A stretch of 64,000 nt of DNA from Lederbergia galactosidilytica (GCF_017873565.1 NZ_JAGGKH010000009.1:124001-188000), one strand, 5' to 3'. Shown: positions 26,677 to 36,152, counted from the first letter of the stretch. Notes: generated from the letters alone by a model not told the origin. A program made the numbers and translations.

Positions 26677-26863
26677 CATTTATATGGAAAATTTGTAGGA
26701 ATGGTTTTCGAGCTTGAAACTATCTAGATAAGGCTAATGTTTAAATGGATGCGTAATTTCTTGTCAATTATAAAATTGCATATCCATAAGCGGGTTTATT
26801 TTTCTACCAGCGGGAAATAATGAATCTTTAGCTTCAGGTGTTATTCCTTTGGAGGGATCAGCT

Positions 26864-27511
26864 ATGCAATGGTTTTACATTTCAGTACTATGCTTAGTAA
26901 TTTTCACTATTATTATGGCTCCTTTATTGACAGTACAACTATCCTTATCAGCTATTTTAAGCTCTGCTACTATAGAAATAAAAATAAAGGGGAAGAGTCT
27001 TTTTGGATTGCTTCGTTTCCAAAAAGAATGGAACATAGCCGATATTTTGGAATTTGAAAAGTCGATAGAAAAGGATGAAACAGAGCAAGAGATTCCCCTT
27101 CAATTCTCTTCCCTTTGGGATGAAGTGAAAAATATTCCGCGAAATATTAGACCATTTCGAAGGATTATCAATCAATTTTTAATGAAAATCAAAATAAATC
27201 AGTTTGAATGGAAGACTACTATAGGACTTGGCGATGCAGCTGATACAGGGGTCGCCACTGGAGTCATTTGGTCTCTAAAGGGAACTTTAATTTCATGGTT
27301 AAGAAATTATCTTTCCTTTTTAAAAAATCCTGTCTTAATTGTCCAACCTAATTATCAGCAAACAGCATTTGAATCAAACTTTCAATGTATGATGAAAATA
27401 AAAGTAGGAAATGCTATGGTAACAGCCTATAAATTAGCGAAAGAATGGAAAAAACATAAAAAACGATCATTTTCACACAACGAAAAAGACAGGAGGATAT
27501 TTAATGTCTGA
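26864..27511 (+). CDS. ytfI: DUF2953 protein YtfI
   Basis: 215 residues: N-terminal hydrophobic helix (about 3-25), basic and acidic middle, and the WKTTIGLGDAADTGVATGVIWSLKG signature in pieces (FEWKTTIGLGDAA, GVIWSLKG) typical of DUF2953. B. subtilis YtfI pairs with YtfJ and is needed to place YtfJ/GerW in spores. Start at ATG 26864 with GGAGGG 26851-26856. The last 8 nt overlap gerW, so the two genes are translationally coupled. Confidence 0.9.
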   Translation: MQWFYISVLCLVIFTIIMAPLLTVQLSLSAILSSATIEIKIKGKSLFGLLRFQKEWNIADILEFEKSIEKDETEQEIPLQFSSLWDEVKNIPRNIRPFRRIINQFLMKIKINQFEWKTTIGLGDAADTGVATGVIWSLKGTLISWLRNYLSFLKNPVLIVQPNYQQTAFESNFQCMMKIKVGNAMVTAYKLAKEWKKHKKRSFSHNEKDRRIFNV

Positions 27512-27965
27512 TCATCCTATTCAAGCCTTAATGACAACGGCCATGGAAAATCTGAAAGATATGATTGATGTGAATACCATCATCGGGGAACCGGTTGAAA
27601 CACCAGATGGCGGTGTCATATTAACTGTTTCCAAAGTGGGTTTCGGTTTTGCGATGGGGGGAAGTGAATTTCGAGGTGGATCATCAGGAAACTCCTCAGA
27701 TGATCAATCATCTGAGGATGAAAGTGGTTCAAAGTTTCCTTTTGGAGGCGGGAGTGGTGGCGGTGTTTCCATTACACCAATAGCTTTTCTTGTCGTGAAT
27801 AAACATGGAGTCAATATGCTTCATTTAGAACAAAATACCCATTTACTTGAGAAAATGATTGATAATGCACCGGCAGCTATAGACAAAATCCAAAAAATGA
27901 TCAAGAAAAATAGCCAACAACAGCAAAATAGCGGACAAAATAGCGATTTAGACTTTGATATTTGA
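27504..27965 (+). CDS. gerW: Spore germination protein GerW (YtfJ)
   Basis: 153 residues. The N-terminal half has HPIQALMTTAMENLKDMIDV and IIGEPVETPDGGVILTVSKV, the YtfJ family hallmark; a Gly/Ser-rich linker (about 52-85) follows, then ITPIAFLVVNKHGVNMLHLE. In B. subtilis it is a forespore protein required for L-alanine-triggered germination. ATG 27504 behind ACAGGAGG. Overlaps ytfI by 8 nt. The Gln/Ser-rich C-terminal tail is longer than usual but otherwise regular. Confidence 0.95.
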   Translation: MSDHPIQALMTTAMENLKDMIDVNTIIGEPVETPDGGVILTVSKVGFGFAMGGSEFRGGSSGNSSDDQSSEDESGSKFPFGGGSGGGVSITPIAFLVVNKHGVNMLHLEQNTHLLEKMIDNAPAAIDKIQKMIKKNSQQQQNSGQNSDLDFDI

Positions 27966-28123
27966 CCAACAGGATGTTGGTCCAAAGTCGTTGCGACGTA
28001 CAGGAAGTACTAGTGCAAGGGAAGCGATAGGATGTCGCGCCTTGACCTTGCCAACGTACAGGAAGTACTAGTGTAGTTGAAACAGGGGATATTGTACAAC
28101 TTAGCTTTTAGTCTTATTGAGGC
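27966..28123. repeat. GACGTACAGGA repeat module, copy 1, with an internal 20-bp direct repeat
   Basis: ACGTACAGGAAGTACTAGTG occurs twice, exactly, at 27996-28015 and 28054-28073. TTGCGACGTACA (27991-28002) and GGGAAGCGATAGGATGTC (28019-28036) recur at 43282 and 43308 with 12/12 and 17/18 identity and almost the same spacing. No gene is in this stretch. Confidence 0.65.
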
Positions 28124-28340
28124 TAGGACAAAATTAAAATGTTAAACATTAAAGACGAACGGTTATTGCTATAGCAGCACAGGAAATATACGTAGACCCC
28201 TGTGGAGAAAGGCATCGTCGAGATTCCGGAGTGCACTAGCATTAGGAAGCTCACTAGCCGCCCGCGGAAAGCGAAGTATATTTCCGGAGCAGGTTACACA
28301 TAGTAGTTCGGCTTTCTTTGGTGAAACATTTTTGTCCTAG
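28123..28340. repeat. MITE-like element with 11-bp terminal inverted repeats
   Basis: CTAGGACAAAA (28123-28133) and TTTTGTCCTAG (28330-28340) are a perfect inverted pair enclosing 196 bp with no reading frame. A second, degenerate copy lies at about 33178-33302, sharing AGTATATTTCCGGAGC, TAGTAGTTC and TTTTGTCC in the same order. The core also has GC-rich pieces (GGAAAGCG) of the repeat at 26481. Confidence 0.6.
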
Positions 28341-28434
28341 TCTCATTTAAATTCGAAAATAACGTTTATTACTTGCATCGAAATGAAATATAGTCAATGA
28401 TTAGTACATACTTACTTTAAAGGAGGAAATATCC

Positions 28435-28935
28435 ATGGCAACTGTTACATTTAAGGGAACTCCAATGACTTTGGTTGGAACGGAAGTGAAGGTTGGAGAT
28501 CAAGCCCCTGATTTTACGGTACTTTCTAATGATTTATCTGAGGTGAAATTGAGCGATTTCGCAGGGCAAGTAAGATTGATAAGTGTTGTTCCCTCAGTTG
28601 ATACTGGAGTATGTGCTGCACAAACAAAACGTTTCAATGAAGACGTAGCAAAACTCGATAACGTTCAAGTTCTAACTATTTCTGCTGATCTACCATTTGC
28701 GCAAGCGCGTTGGGCTGCAGAAAATGATCTAGGATATGCTAAGATTTACTCAGATCATCGTGATCTCTCCTTTGGAGAAGCTTACGGAGTAGTAATGAAG
28801 GAATTACGTCTCCTTGCTAGAAGTGTTTTTATCATAGATAGTAATGATAAAGTAGTTTATACAGAATATGTAAGTGAAGGTACAAATCATCCCAATTACG
28901 ATGAGGCTTTAAAAGCGGCAGAAGCAGCAAAATAA
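28435..28935 (+). CDS. tpx: Thiol peroxidase Tpx, lacking the usual resolving cysteine
   Basis: Peroxiredoxin that reduces hydrogen and lipid peroxides. 166 residues; the peroxidatic Cys60 is in the conserved [12 protein letters not shown], and [24 protein letters not shown]-like ([14 protein letters not shown]) and [10 protein letters not shown] all match the Tpx family. Atypical 2-Cys Tpx enzymes have a resolving cysteine in RWC at position 94; here it is Ala94 (RWAAEN), and Cys60 is the only cysteine in the protein. It may run a 1-Cys cycle with an external thiol (bacillithiol or thioredoxin). ATG 28435 behind AAAGGAGG. Confidence 0.95.
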   Translation: MATVTFKGTPMTLVGTEVKVGDQAPDFTVLSNDLSEVKLSDFAGQVRLISVVPSVDTGVCAAQTKRFNEDVAKLDNVQVLTISADLPFAQARWAAENDLGYAKIYSDHRDLSFGEAYGVVMKELRLLARSVFIIDSNDKVVYTEYVSEGTNHPNYDEALKAAEAAK

Positions 28936-28943
28936 GGAAACGT

Positions 28944-28972
28944 GAACTCCGGGCCATCCCCGGGGTTCTTTA
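28944..28972 (+). terminator. tpx terminator
   Basis: GAACTCCGGG and CCCCGGGGTTC arms (28944-28968), then TTT. Confidence 0.6.
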
Positions 28973-29140
28973 TCAGGTTATTGGAAGGGATGATCAGATA
29001 TTTGTATGAATCTTGACTGGGTCTCAGCAGCAAAATAGTCATCATTATTAGTATCTTTTTTCTTATTTTAACCACTAAAAAACAACCATCATAATTAAAG
29101 CGCTTTTAGAATCCCCTTTCATATGTTAAATATTTCACAA

Positions 29141-29175
29141 AAGTCCGAACTTCGTTAAATCCGGACTTTTTCCTT
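29141..29175 (+). terminator. Stem-loop terminator in the tpx-ytxK gap
   Basis: AAAGTCCG (29141-29148) pairs with CGGACTTT (29162-29169), T run after. It could act on transcripts from either side. Confidence 0.55.
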
Positions 29176-29229
29176 GTTTCCCACCCTCGTGAAAGCTAAA
29201 CTAGAGATAAAGTGAAACTTCATTCAATG

Positions 29230-29360
29230 GTTTCATTCCCCACTGAATGTTAGTTGAACGAATCGGGGATTTACTGGCAGTTGATCCCTCATTTTATTCT
29301 TGGTCTCCCTTGAATTTTTGAGGTGGGGGTCTTACTGCTAGTTAATCCGGGATAAATAAA
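29230..29360. repeat. Intergenic region with two diverged tandem units
   Basis: GGGGATTTACTGGCAGTTGATCC (in parts: 29264-29286) recurs diverged as GGGGGTCTTACTGCTAGTTAATCC (29326-29349), about 62 nt apart. No gene, start or terminator is seen within. Similar doublets occur in intergenic DNA of other Bacillaceae as I remember them, so this is probably another dispersed repeat. Confidence 0.35.
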
Positions 29361-29440
29361 AGATCCATGTATAGAATGGTAAACATCTGCCAGAAACTAT
29401 TAAGTAGCATGATAGGATTGCATGGATGGGAGGTTTTATT

Positions 29441-30430
29441 TTGTCTAATTCTTCAATTGAAAGGCTATTTACCATCTTTGATCAATCATCAACGACGTTG
29501 CAAGATGAGTTGGCTTGTACTTATTTGGAAGCACTAGTCGAAACAGGCGATAATATATTCCAAGATAAAATTTTGCAAGAAGGCTTGAGCGAAATTAGCA
29601 TAAAAAGGCTACAGAAAGAATATGCGGAGTTAAACCTTGTTTCTTATACAGCGGAAGAAATTAGAAGAGCTTATCAATTAGCGATTTTAAAGGGTATGAA
29701 AGGTACGACTCAATCCAATCACCAAATGACACCAGATTCTATAGGCTTATTGATAAGCTATTTAATTCAGAAGTTTATTGGGGATCGAGAGCAACTGTCG
29801 ATCTTGGACCCTGCCGTCGGTACAGGTAACTTGCTATCTACGGTACTGAATACGTATGAGCAAAACTCGACAATTGATTCATTTGCTGTTGAAGTGGATG
29901 AAGTTTTGGTTCGTTTAGCTTATATTGGGGCCAATTTACAAAGGCAGCAAACAGAATTTTTTCATCAAGACGCATTAGCCCCACTATTCATTGACCCTGT
30001 AGATCTTGTTGTATGTGATCTACCTGTTGGTTATTATCCTAACGATATGCAAGCTTCCGAATATGAGTTGAAGTCAACAAAAGGACATGCTTATGCACAT
30101 CACTTATTTATTGAGCAAGGATTAAAGCATACAAAACCAGGTGGATATCTTTTTCTTCTAATCCCAAATGGCTTATTTGAATCAGAAGAAGCAGAGAATT
30201 TGCAACGGTACCTGAAAGATACAGCTTATATACAAGCAGTCTTACAATTGCCATTTTCGATTTTCAAAAATGATCAAGCGGCAAAAAGTATATTTATTCT
30301 CCAGAAGAAAAGTCCAGAAACCAAAGCACCGAAAGAAGTTTTATTGGCATCCCTCCCGAGCCTTACTAAAAAAGAAGCTGTTGATAAAATGCTTTGGAAA
30401 ATGGAAAAATGGTTTAAGGATAACAAATAA
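29441..30430 (+). CDS. ytxK: Class I SAM-dependent methyltransferase-like protein YtxK
   Basis: 329 residues. SAM-binding motif I DPAVGTGNLL (123-132) and the motif IV position DLPVGYYP (193-200), which corresponds to the NPPY of N6-adenine methyltransferases but reads DLPV; the catalytic Asn-Pro-Pro is thus changed, and activity as a DNA methylase is doubtful. An N-terminal helical region (1-95) precedes. Next to ackA, as in B. subtilis and competence-regulated Streptococci, and probably coexpressed. TTG start 29441 behind GGGAGG; the longer in-frame start would include the ribosome binding site. Confidence 0.9.
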   Translation: MSNSSIERLFTIFDQSSTTLQDELACTYLEALVETGDNIFQDKILQEGLSEISIKRLQKEYAELNLVSYTAEEIRRAYQLAILKGMKGTTQSNHQMTPDSIGLLISYLIQKFIGDREQLSILDPAVGTGNLLSTVLNTYEQNSTIDSFAVEVDEVLVRLAYIGANLQRQQTEFFHQDALAPLFIDPVDLVVCDLPVGYYPNDMQASEYELKSTKGHAYAHHLFIEQGLKHTKPGGYLFLLIPNGLFESEEAENLQRYLKDTAYIQAVLQLPFSIFKNDQAAKSIFILQKKSPETKAPKEVLLASLPSLTKKEAVDKMLWKMEKWFKDNK

Positions 30431-30571
30431 AGAAAAGCGTAGCGGGCTATTTAGATGCGTAATAAGGATAAACGGCTAAGGTCGTCATATCCTGTGGTAA
30501 CACCCTCAGACCTACATATCCTGTAGGTCAAACAAAAACATGATTAATGATATAAAGGATGCTGATGATTT

Positions 30572-31759
30572 ATGGCTAAAATTTTTGCGGTTAACGCGGG
30601 AAGCTCATCTTTGAAATTTCAACTTTTTGATATGCCGGAAGAAAAGGTCATCACAAAAGGCTTGATTGAGCGGATTGGATTAAAGGATTCTGTATTTAGT
30701 ATAAATTTGGGAACAGATCGACATAAGGAAACAAAAGATATTATGAATCATGAAGAAGCAGTTGCTTTATTGTTAGAGCGTCTGATTTCTCTTGGTGTAA
30801 TTCAATCCCTTAATGAGATTGACGGGGTTGGTCATAGGGTTGTTCATGGTGGAGAATTGTTTAGTGATTCTGCCTTAATTGATGAGGATACATTGAATAA
30901 GATTGAGGAGTTATCTGAACTTGCACCACTTCATAACCCTGCCAATGCGACAGGAATTAAGGAATTCCAAAAAGCGCTACCTGATGTTCCGCATGTGGCA
31001 GTCTTTGATACAGCTTTTCACCAAACAATGCCTGAAAGCTCATTTTTGTATAGTCTCCCTTATCAATATTATAAGGATTATGGTATACGTAAATATGGTT
31101 TCCATGGAACTTCACATAAATATGTCTCAGAGAGAGCAGCTGAATTATTAGAACGCCCTTTAAGTCAATTAAGACTTATCTCTTGTCACCTTGGAAATGG
31201 TGCAAGTATTGCTGCTATTAAAGGTGGAAAGTCATTAGATACATCAATGGGCTTTACGCCACTTGCAGGTGTGACAATGGGGACTCGTTCTGGAAATATT
31301 GACCCTGCACTTATTCCATATGTGATGGAAAAAACTGGGAAGACAGCAGAGGAAGTCATTACTGTCCTTAATAAAGAGTCTGGCATGTTAGGTGTCTCCG
31401 GTTTTTCTAGTGATTTACGTGACATTGAATTAGAAGCAAATAATGGGAATTATCGCGCAGAGTTGGCGCTAGATATTTTTGCGGACCGTATTCATAAATA
31501 TCTCGGTTCATATGCTGCAAGAATGTCTGGAGTGGACGCGATTATCTTTACAGCTGGTATTGGAGAAAATAGTGCCTCCATCCGAGCTAAGGTCTTAAAT
31601 GGACTTGAATTTATGGGCATATACTGGGATCCTAATTTAAATAATATTAGAGGACAAGAGGTGTTTGTAAATTATCCGCACTCACCTGTAAAAGTTATTG
31701 TCATCCCGACTGACGAAGAAATCATGATTGCTAGGGATGTTGTACGTCTTTCAAAATAA
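30572..31759 (+). CDS. ackA: Acetate kinase
   Basis: Interconverts acetate + ATP and acetyl phosphate + ADP, the last step of overflow acetate production. 395 residues with signature [12 protein letters not shown] (8-19), [18 protein letters not shown] and [12 protein letters not shown], the two family patterns. ATG 30572; GGATG at 30559-30564 is a modest ribosome binding site. Follows ytxK by about 140 nt of hairpin-rich spacer (ACCTAC/GTAGGT at 30511-30529). A CcpA (cre) site is expected as in B. subtilis, but none is clear. Confidence 0.97.
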   Translation: MAKIFAVNAGSSSLKFQLFDMPEEKVITKGLIERIGLKDSVFSINLGTDRHKETKDIMNHEEAVALLLERLISLGVIQSLNEIDGVGHRVVHGGELFSDSALIDEDTLNKIEELSELAPLHNPANATGIKEFQKALPDVPHVAVFDTAFHQTMPESSFLYSLPYQYYKDYGIRKYGFHGTSHKYVSERAAELLERPLSQLRLISCHLGNGASIAAIKGGKSLDTSMGFTPLAGVTMGTRSGNIDPALIPYVMEKTGKTAEEVITVLNKESGMLGVSGFSSDLRDIELEANNGNYRAELALDIFADRIHKYLGSYAARMSGVDAIIFTAGIGENSASIRAKVLNGLEFMGIYWDPNLNNIRGQEVFVNYPHSPVKVIVIPTDEEIMIARDVVRLSK

Positions 31760-31790
31760 AAAAACTATAAAATTAGTTGAGGTGTTAGAC

Positions 31791-32633
31791 ATGAATTTTA
31801 GCAAGAGAGAGGAGCATCTATGGGAAGAACTTCATGAATGGCGTCAAAGTTTTTTTGAGTACGAACCAACTGATTTAGAGAATACGTATGATAAATGGCT
31901 TGATAAGGCATTTTCCTTATTACCAGAAAATATTCAAGACCAATTTTTCTTAAAAGTGGATGACTGGCTTTTTCAATTAAATGCTCTTCTTAGAGGAACA
32001 ACATTACAACAAGAGGCGGCAGAGCGCGTTTTAGCGGGTGCGAGATCGATGGATGAGCAAATTCATTCAATGGAAGACATGAGAAGTATGCCAGTTGATA
32101 AACTTACCTTTTTAGCGGAACAGCAAGCAAGTAAACATCGTCTATACTCTTTGTTTCAAGGTGGTATGACTGGTTCTGGACAAACATTGGCGATATCCAG
32201 TGATTTTATTGCGATGCTCGTAATCAATTTACGAGCTGTCCAGCTAACAGCCATGTCTTTTGGATATGAGGTACAATCACCCAAGGGGCTATTAGAAACA
32301 TTGAAAGTATTCAATGTTTCTACGATGCCTGAAAGGATGAAGATGTTTGGTTGGGAAGATTTAATGGAAGATATTCAAAAGGATGATCAGCAATTTTACT
32401 ATGATGTACCTGATCGAATTACAGAACCTATTTGGATTGATGAACCATTAAAACAATTATTAAAAACAGCTTTTATTTTGATGTTTTCTAAGCGGAAAAT
32501 ATCGGGTGTCCCGTTTATTTCCATTATGATTGGTGCGGGTGTTAATTATCAAACGACTAGAAAAGTCACACGATTTGCGATCAAATACTATCAGTACAAA
32601 CATTTGTATGAGAAGAACAGTAGTAGCCTATGA
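31791..32633 (+). CDS. EcsC family protein
   Basis: 280 residues resembling EcsC: mostly helical, with the QGGMTGSGQTLAISSDFIAMLVINLRAVQLTAMSFGY region (in parts GSGQTLAISSDF and LRAVQLTAMSFGY) typical of the family, and a hydrophobic C-terminal hairpin (SGVPFISIMIGAGVNYQTT). Peripheral or membrane-associated protein of uncertain biochemical role. Starts at ATG 31791 (GAGGTG before it), 31 nt after ackA, and overlaps moaB by 4 nt, so ackA-ecsC-moaB is likely one operon. Confidence 0.85.
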   Translation: MNFSKREEHLWEELHEWRQSFFEYEPTDLENTYDKWLDKAFSLLPENIQDQFFLKVDDWLFQLNALLRGTTLQQEAAERVLAGARSMDEQIHSMEDMRSMPVDKLTFLAEQQASKHRLYSLFQGGMTGSGQTLAISSDFIAMLVINLRAVQLTAMSFGYEVQSPKGLLETLKVFNVSTMPERMKMFGWEDLMEDIQKDDQQFYYDVPDRITEPIWIDEPLKQLLKTAFILMFSKRKISGVPFISIMIGAGVNYQTTRKVTRFAIKYYQYKHLYEKNSSSL

Positions 32634-33133
32634 GTGTGGCAGACCATTTAAGTAACAGATCCATGTCGATCGCTTGTTCCGTCATCACTGTTAGTGACAC
32701 AAGGACGAACTTAACGGACAAAAGTGGAAACTTAGTGAAAGAATTATTAATGAAAGCTGGGCACCAAATTGCTTTCTATAATATTGTAAAAGACGAACCT
32801 TCTGAAATAATGACATCATTAAATGAGGCAGCTAAAAAAGCTACGGATGTTATTTTAATAACTGGTGGCACAGGGATTGCTAAGCGAGATGTAACAATTG
32901 AAACGATTTCCCCTTTATATGAGAAAGAAATAATCGGGTTTGGTGAATTATTTCGTATGCTTAGTTATACAGAAGATATCGGCTCCGCAGCAATGATGTC
33001 CAGAGCTTCTGCGGGTGTATACAAGAATAAGGCTGTTTTTATTATGCCTGGCTCTACTGGAGCTGTTTCACTGGCTATGAATAAATTGATTTTAAAAGAA
33101 TTAGTCCATGTTGTAAAAGAATTGAATAAATAA
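32630..33133 (+). CDS. moaB: Molybdenum cofactor biosynthesis protein MoaB/MogA
   Basis: 167-residue molybdopterin adenylyltransferase-type protein. GTGIAKRDVTIE (87-98 region, LITGGTGIAKRD) and FRMLSYTEDIGSAAMMSRASAGVY, given here as FRMLSYTEDIG and MMSRASAG, are diagnostic. The start ATG overlaps the ecsC stop (ATGA). Same position as in B. subtilis, between ackA and argG. The first residues SVADHLSNRS are slightly longer than usual; a start at the later Met is possible. Confidence 0.93.
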   Translation: MSVADHLSNRSMSIACSVITVSDTRTNLTDKSGNLVKELLMKAGHQIAFYNIVKDEPSEIMTSLNEAAKKATDVILITGGTGIAKRDVTIETISPLYEKEIIGFGELFRMLSYTEDIGSAAMMSRASAGVYKNKAVFIMPGSTGAVSLAMNKLILKELVHVVKELNK

Positions 33134-33177
33134 AGTAAAAGTCATTTGGAGTGGATCAATGAGTAACGTGAGGGTGG

Positions 33178-33302
33178 GATATAAGTAAAAAATTTAAAAG
33201 ATCAAAGACGAATGAAAAATTACCATAGCGCAGTATATTTCCGGAGCGGGTTATATGCACTTAGTAGTTCAGTTTTTCTTTGGCGAAAACACTTTTGTCC
33301 CA
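33178..33302. repeat. Degenerate copy of the MITE-like element
   Basis: Shares AGTATATTTCCGGAGC (33232-33247), TAGTAGTTC and CTTTTGTCC with 28123-28340 in the same order; the ends GTGGGATATAAG and CTTTTGTCCCAGC are imperfect inverted repeats. The GC-rich centre of the longer copy is missing. Confidence 0.5.
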
Positions 33303-33422
33303 GCTTTTCCACTTATAACGACTTAGCTGGAATTCATGGGGAAGCATCTAGATAATTTTCTAGATGCTTTTTTGCATTGAAATGGATAAATCTGATATTT
33401 TGAATGATTTTTTATACATTTT

Positions 33423-33440
33423 TATGAATAAGTATTGAAA
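33423..33440 (+). promoter_or_regulatory. Candidate ARG box 1
   Basis: TATGAATAAGTATTGAAA matches the Bacillus AhrC/ArgR half-operator pattern (TGAATAAAAATTCA-like) with two mismatches. Confidence 0.45.
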
Positions 33441-33494
33441 AACATAGTTTCATATGATAATATCCATAATAACAAATGATTAAAAATAAACTTT

Positions 33495-33512
33495 TATGTA
33501 TAAGTATACAAT
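33495..33512 (+). promoter_or_regulatory. ARG box 2 upstream of argG
   Basis: TATGTATAAGTATACAAT, with palindromic core TGTATAAGTATACA, fits the ArgR/AhrC consensus with one mismatch. It is 72 nt downstream of box 1 and 20 nt before the argG start, so paired binding and arginine repression are plausible. Confidence 0.6.
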
Positions 33513-33531
33513 TTGTTCAGGAGGGTTTTTA

Positions 33532-34737
33532 ATGAAAAAGAAAGTTGTTATGGCTTATTCGGGTGGTTTAGATACTTCCGTTGCAATTAAATGGTTTTTA
33601 GATCAAGGTTATGATGTAGTAGCTTGCTGTTTAGATATTGGAGAAGGAAAAGATTTAGCCTTTATTCAATCCAAAGCATTGGATATGGGGGCATCAAAAA
33701 GTATTGTCATTGATGCAAAAGAAGAATTTGCTAATGAATATGCTTTGTTAGCTCTTCAGGCCCATGCAATGTATGAACAAAAATACCCACTTGTTTCCGC
33801 CCTTTCCAGACCGTTAATTTCCAAGAAACTCGTTGAAGTAGCAGAACAAGAAAAGGCTGATGCGGTTGCACATGGCTGTACAGGAAAAGGGAATGACCAA
33901 GTGCGTTTTGAAGTTTCCATTAAAGCGTTGAACCCTAGTCTTGAAGTGTTAGCACCAGTGAGAGAATGGAGCTGGTCTCGTGAAGAGGAGATCGAATATG
34001 CTAAAGAAAAAGGAGTTCCGATTCCGATTGATTTAGATAGTCCTTTTTCCATTGATCAAAATTTATGGGGCAGAAGTAATGAATGTGGGGTACTAGAGGA
34101 TCCATGGGCAGCACCACCAGAAAATGCGTACGATCTAACAGCTGCTTTAGAAGATACTCCTGATCAACCTGATGTAATTGAAATTGAATTTATTAACGGA
34201 GTACCTGTTTCTATAGATGGAAAAAAATATCCATTAAGTGAACTAATTTTAACTTTAAATAAATTGGCTGGAAAACACGGTGTTGGTAGAATTGACCACG
34301 TTGAAAATAGATTAGTGGGAATTAAATCGCGTGAGATTTATGAATGTCCTGGTGCAGTTACTTTGCTAACAGCCCACAAAGAATTAGAGGATCTAACACT
34401 TGTTAAAGAATTGGCACATTTTAAACCTAATATCGAAAAGAAACTAACAGAAATGATCTATGAAGGTTTGTGGTTCTCTCCATTAAAACCTGCATTAGAA
34501 GCTTTTCTTAAAGAATCGCAGAAATTTGTCAATGGAATTGCAAGAGTAAAGCTATTTAAAGGTCATGCGATTGTAGAAGGACGTAAATCTGCAAACTCTC
34601 TTTATAATGAGAATTTAGCAACCTATACAGCTGACGATGAATTTGATCAATCAGCCTCAGTTGGCTTCATTAAACTTTGGGGATTACCAACAGAAGTACA
34701 CAGTATGATTCATAATAAGAATAAGGTGAAGGCATGA
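33532..34737 (+). CDS. argG: Argininosuccinate synthase
   Basis: Condenses citrulline and aspartate with ATP to argininosuccinate. 401 residues with the N-type PP-loop SGGLDTS (10-16), [13 protein letters not shown], and the DIEDP-like substrate region. ATG 33532 behind GGAGGG (33521-33526); the 12 codons upstream in frame overlap this site. ARG boxes lie immediately upstream. argH overlaps its stop by 4 nt (ATGA), so both genes form an operon. Confidence 0.97.
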   Translation: MKKKVVMAYSGGLDTSVAIKWFLDQGYDVVACCLDIGEGKDLAFIQSKALDMGASKSIVIDAKEEFANEYALLALQAHAMYEQKYPLVSALSRPLISKKLVEVAEQEKADAVAHGCTGKGNDQVRFEVSIKALNPSLEVLAPVREWSWSREEEIEYAKEKGVPIPIDLDSPFSIDQNLWGRSNECGVLEDPWAAPPENAYDLTAALEDTPDQPDVIEIEFINGVPVSIDGKKYPLSELILTLNKLAGKHGVGRIDHVENRLVGIKSREIYECPGAVTLLTAHKELEDLTLVKELAHFKPNIEKKLTEMIYEGLWFSPLKPALEAFLKESQKFVNGIARVKLFKGHAIVEGRKSANSLYNENLATYTADDEFDQSASVGFIKLWGLPTEVHSMIHNKNKVKA

Positions 34738-36128
34738 AAAAAGCATGGGGTGGGCGCTTTTCAAAATCCCCTGAACAGTGGATCGAGGAGTTTGGGGCCT
34801 CGATCTCATTTGATCAGGAACTTGTTTTTGAAGATTTAGAGGGAAGCATTGCTCACGTAAAAATGTTAGGTAAAATGAATATTATTCCTTTAGAAGATAG
34901 TGAGAAAATTGTTCAAGGTCTTTTAAAGTTGAAAGAAAAGGCAAGTGCAGGCGAGTTAGTTTACTCTGTTTCAGAAGAGGATATCCATCTTAACCTTGAA
35001 AAAATGCTTACTGAGGAAATTGGACCAGTTGGTGGGAAGTTACACACAGGTAGAAGCCGAAATGACCAAGTTGCTACTGACATGCATTTGTATTTGAAAA
35101 AGCAAGTGTTAGTTATTATGGAGCATCTAAAGGAGTTACAGGCATCTTTATTTGAGCAGGCTGAAAAAAATGTGGAAACTGTATTTCCGGGTTATACACA
35201 TTTACAAAGGGCACAACCTGTTTCATTTGCACATCATCTACTTGCATATTTTTGGATGCTAGAACGGGATTATGAACGGTTTCAGGAAAGTTTAAAGCGG
35301 ATCGATTTGTCTCCACTTGGAGCAAGTGCTTTAGCTGGTACGACTTTTCCGATTGATCGTCATTTTACAGCTGAACAGCTAGGGTTTTCTGAGGTCTATG
35401 AGAATAGTATGGATGCAGTGAGTGATCGGGATTTTATTGTTGAATTTTTAAGTAATTCTTCATTAACGATTACACATCTCTCGCGTTTGGCGGAAGAATT
35501 CATTCTATGGTCAAGTAAGGAATTTAACTTTATTGAGTTAGATGACACATATGCGACAGGTAGTAGTATTATGCCACAGAAGAAAAATCCAGATATGGCA
35601 GAGCTTATCCGCGGTAAATCTGGAAGAGTGATCGGCCATTTGATGGGTATGCTGACGACTTTGAAGGGATTACCACTTACATATAACAAAGATATGCAAG
35701 AGGATAAAGAGGGCATGTTTGACACAGTTCATACAATGATTGGTTCATTGAAAATCTTTGCAGGAATGGTGCGAACAATGACGGTAAAAGCGGATGTAAT
35801 GGAAACTTCTGTTCATCAGGACTTTTCTAATGCAACAGAACTTGCTGATTATTTGGCCTCAAAGGGAATACCTTTCCGTGAAGCTCATGAGATTGTAGGG
35901 AAATTAGTTTTGAGTTGTATTCAGAAAGGCTGCTATTTATTAGACCTCTCATTAGAGGAACTACAAGATTCATGTGCACAAATTGAACAAGATATCTTTA
36001 CGATCCTGTCACCGCGAGAAGCGGTTAAACGAAGAAATTCGTACGGTGGAACTGGCTTTAACCAAGTTCGTAAACAATTAGAAAAAGCACAAATAAAGCT
36101 AGAGAACGGAGCTGTCCAAAAAGGATAA
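34734..36128 (+). CDS. argH: Argininosuccinate lyase
   Basis: Cleaves argininosuccinate to arginine and fumarate, completing arginine synthesis. 464 residues; the fumarase/aspartase superfamily signature [12 protein letters not shown] (containing the catalytic Ser) is near residue 280, [13 protein letters not shown] near 105 and [13 protein letters not shown] near 155. ATG at 34734 overlaps argG by 4 nt. A terminator follows directly. Confidence 0.97.
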   Translation: MKKAWGGRFSKSPEQWIEEFGASISFDQELVFEDLEGSIAHVKMLGKMNIIPLEDSEKIVQGLLKLKEKASAGELVYSVSEEDIHLNLEKMLTEEIGPVGGKLHTGRSRNDQVATDMHLYLKKQVLVIMEHLKELQASLFEQAEKNVETVFPGYTHLQRAQPVSFAHHLLAYFWMLERDYERFQESLKRIDLSPLGASALAGTTFPIDRHFTAEQLGFSEVYENSMDAVSDRDFIVEFLSNSSLTITHLSRLAEEFILWSSKEFNFIELDDTYATGSSIMPQKKNPDMAELIRGKSGRVIGHLMGMLTTLKGLPLTYNKDMQEDKEGMFDTVHTMIGSLKIFAGMVRTMTVKADVMETSVHQDFSNATELADYLASKGIPFREAHEIVGKLVLSCIQKGCYLLDLSLEELQDSCAQIEQDIFTILSPREAVKRRNSYGGTGFNQVRKQLEKAQIKLENGAVQKG

Positions 36129-36152
36129 ATAAGACCTTTTTGGATAGTTTTT
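36116..36152 (+). terminator. argGH terminator
   Basis: CCAAAAAGG (36116-36124) pairs with CCTTTTTGG (36135-36143) and GTTTTTTG follows; the 5' arm lies in the last codons of argH. Confidence 0.75.

Noticed and set aside
30431-30571. cre (CcpA) site upstream of ackA
   Set aside because: Only a partial match (ATAAACGGCTAAGG); a CcpA site is expected biologically but not seen in the sequence.
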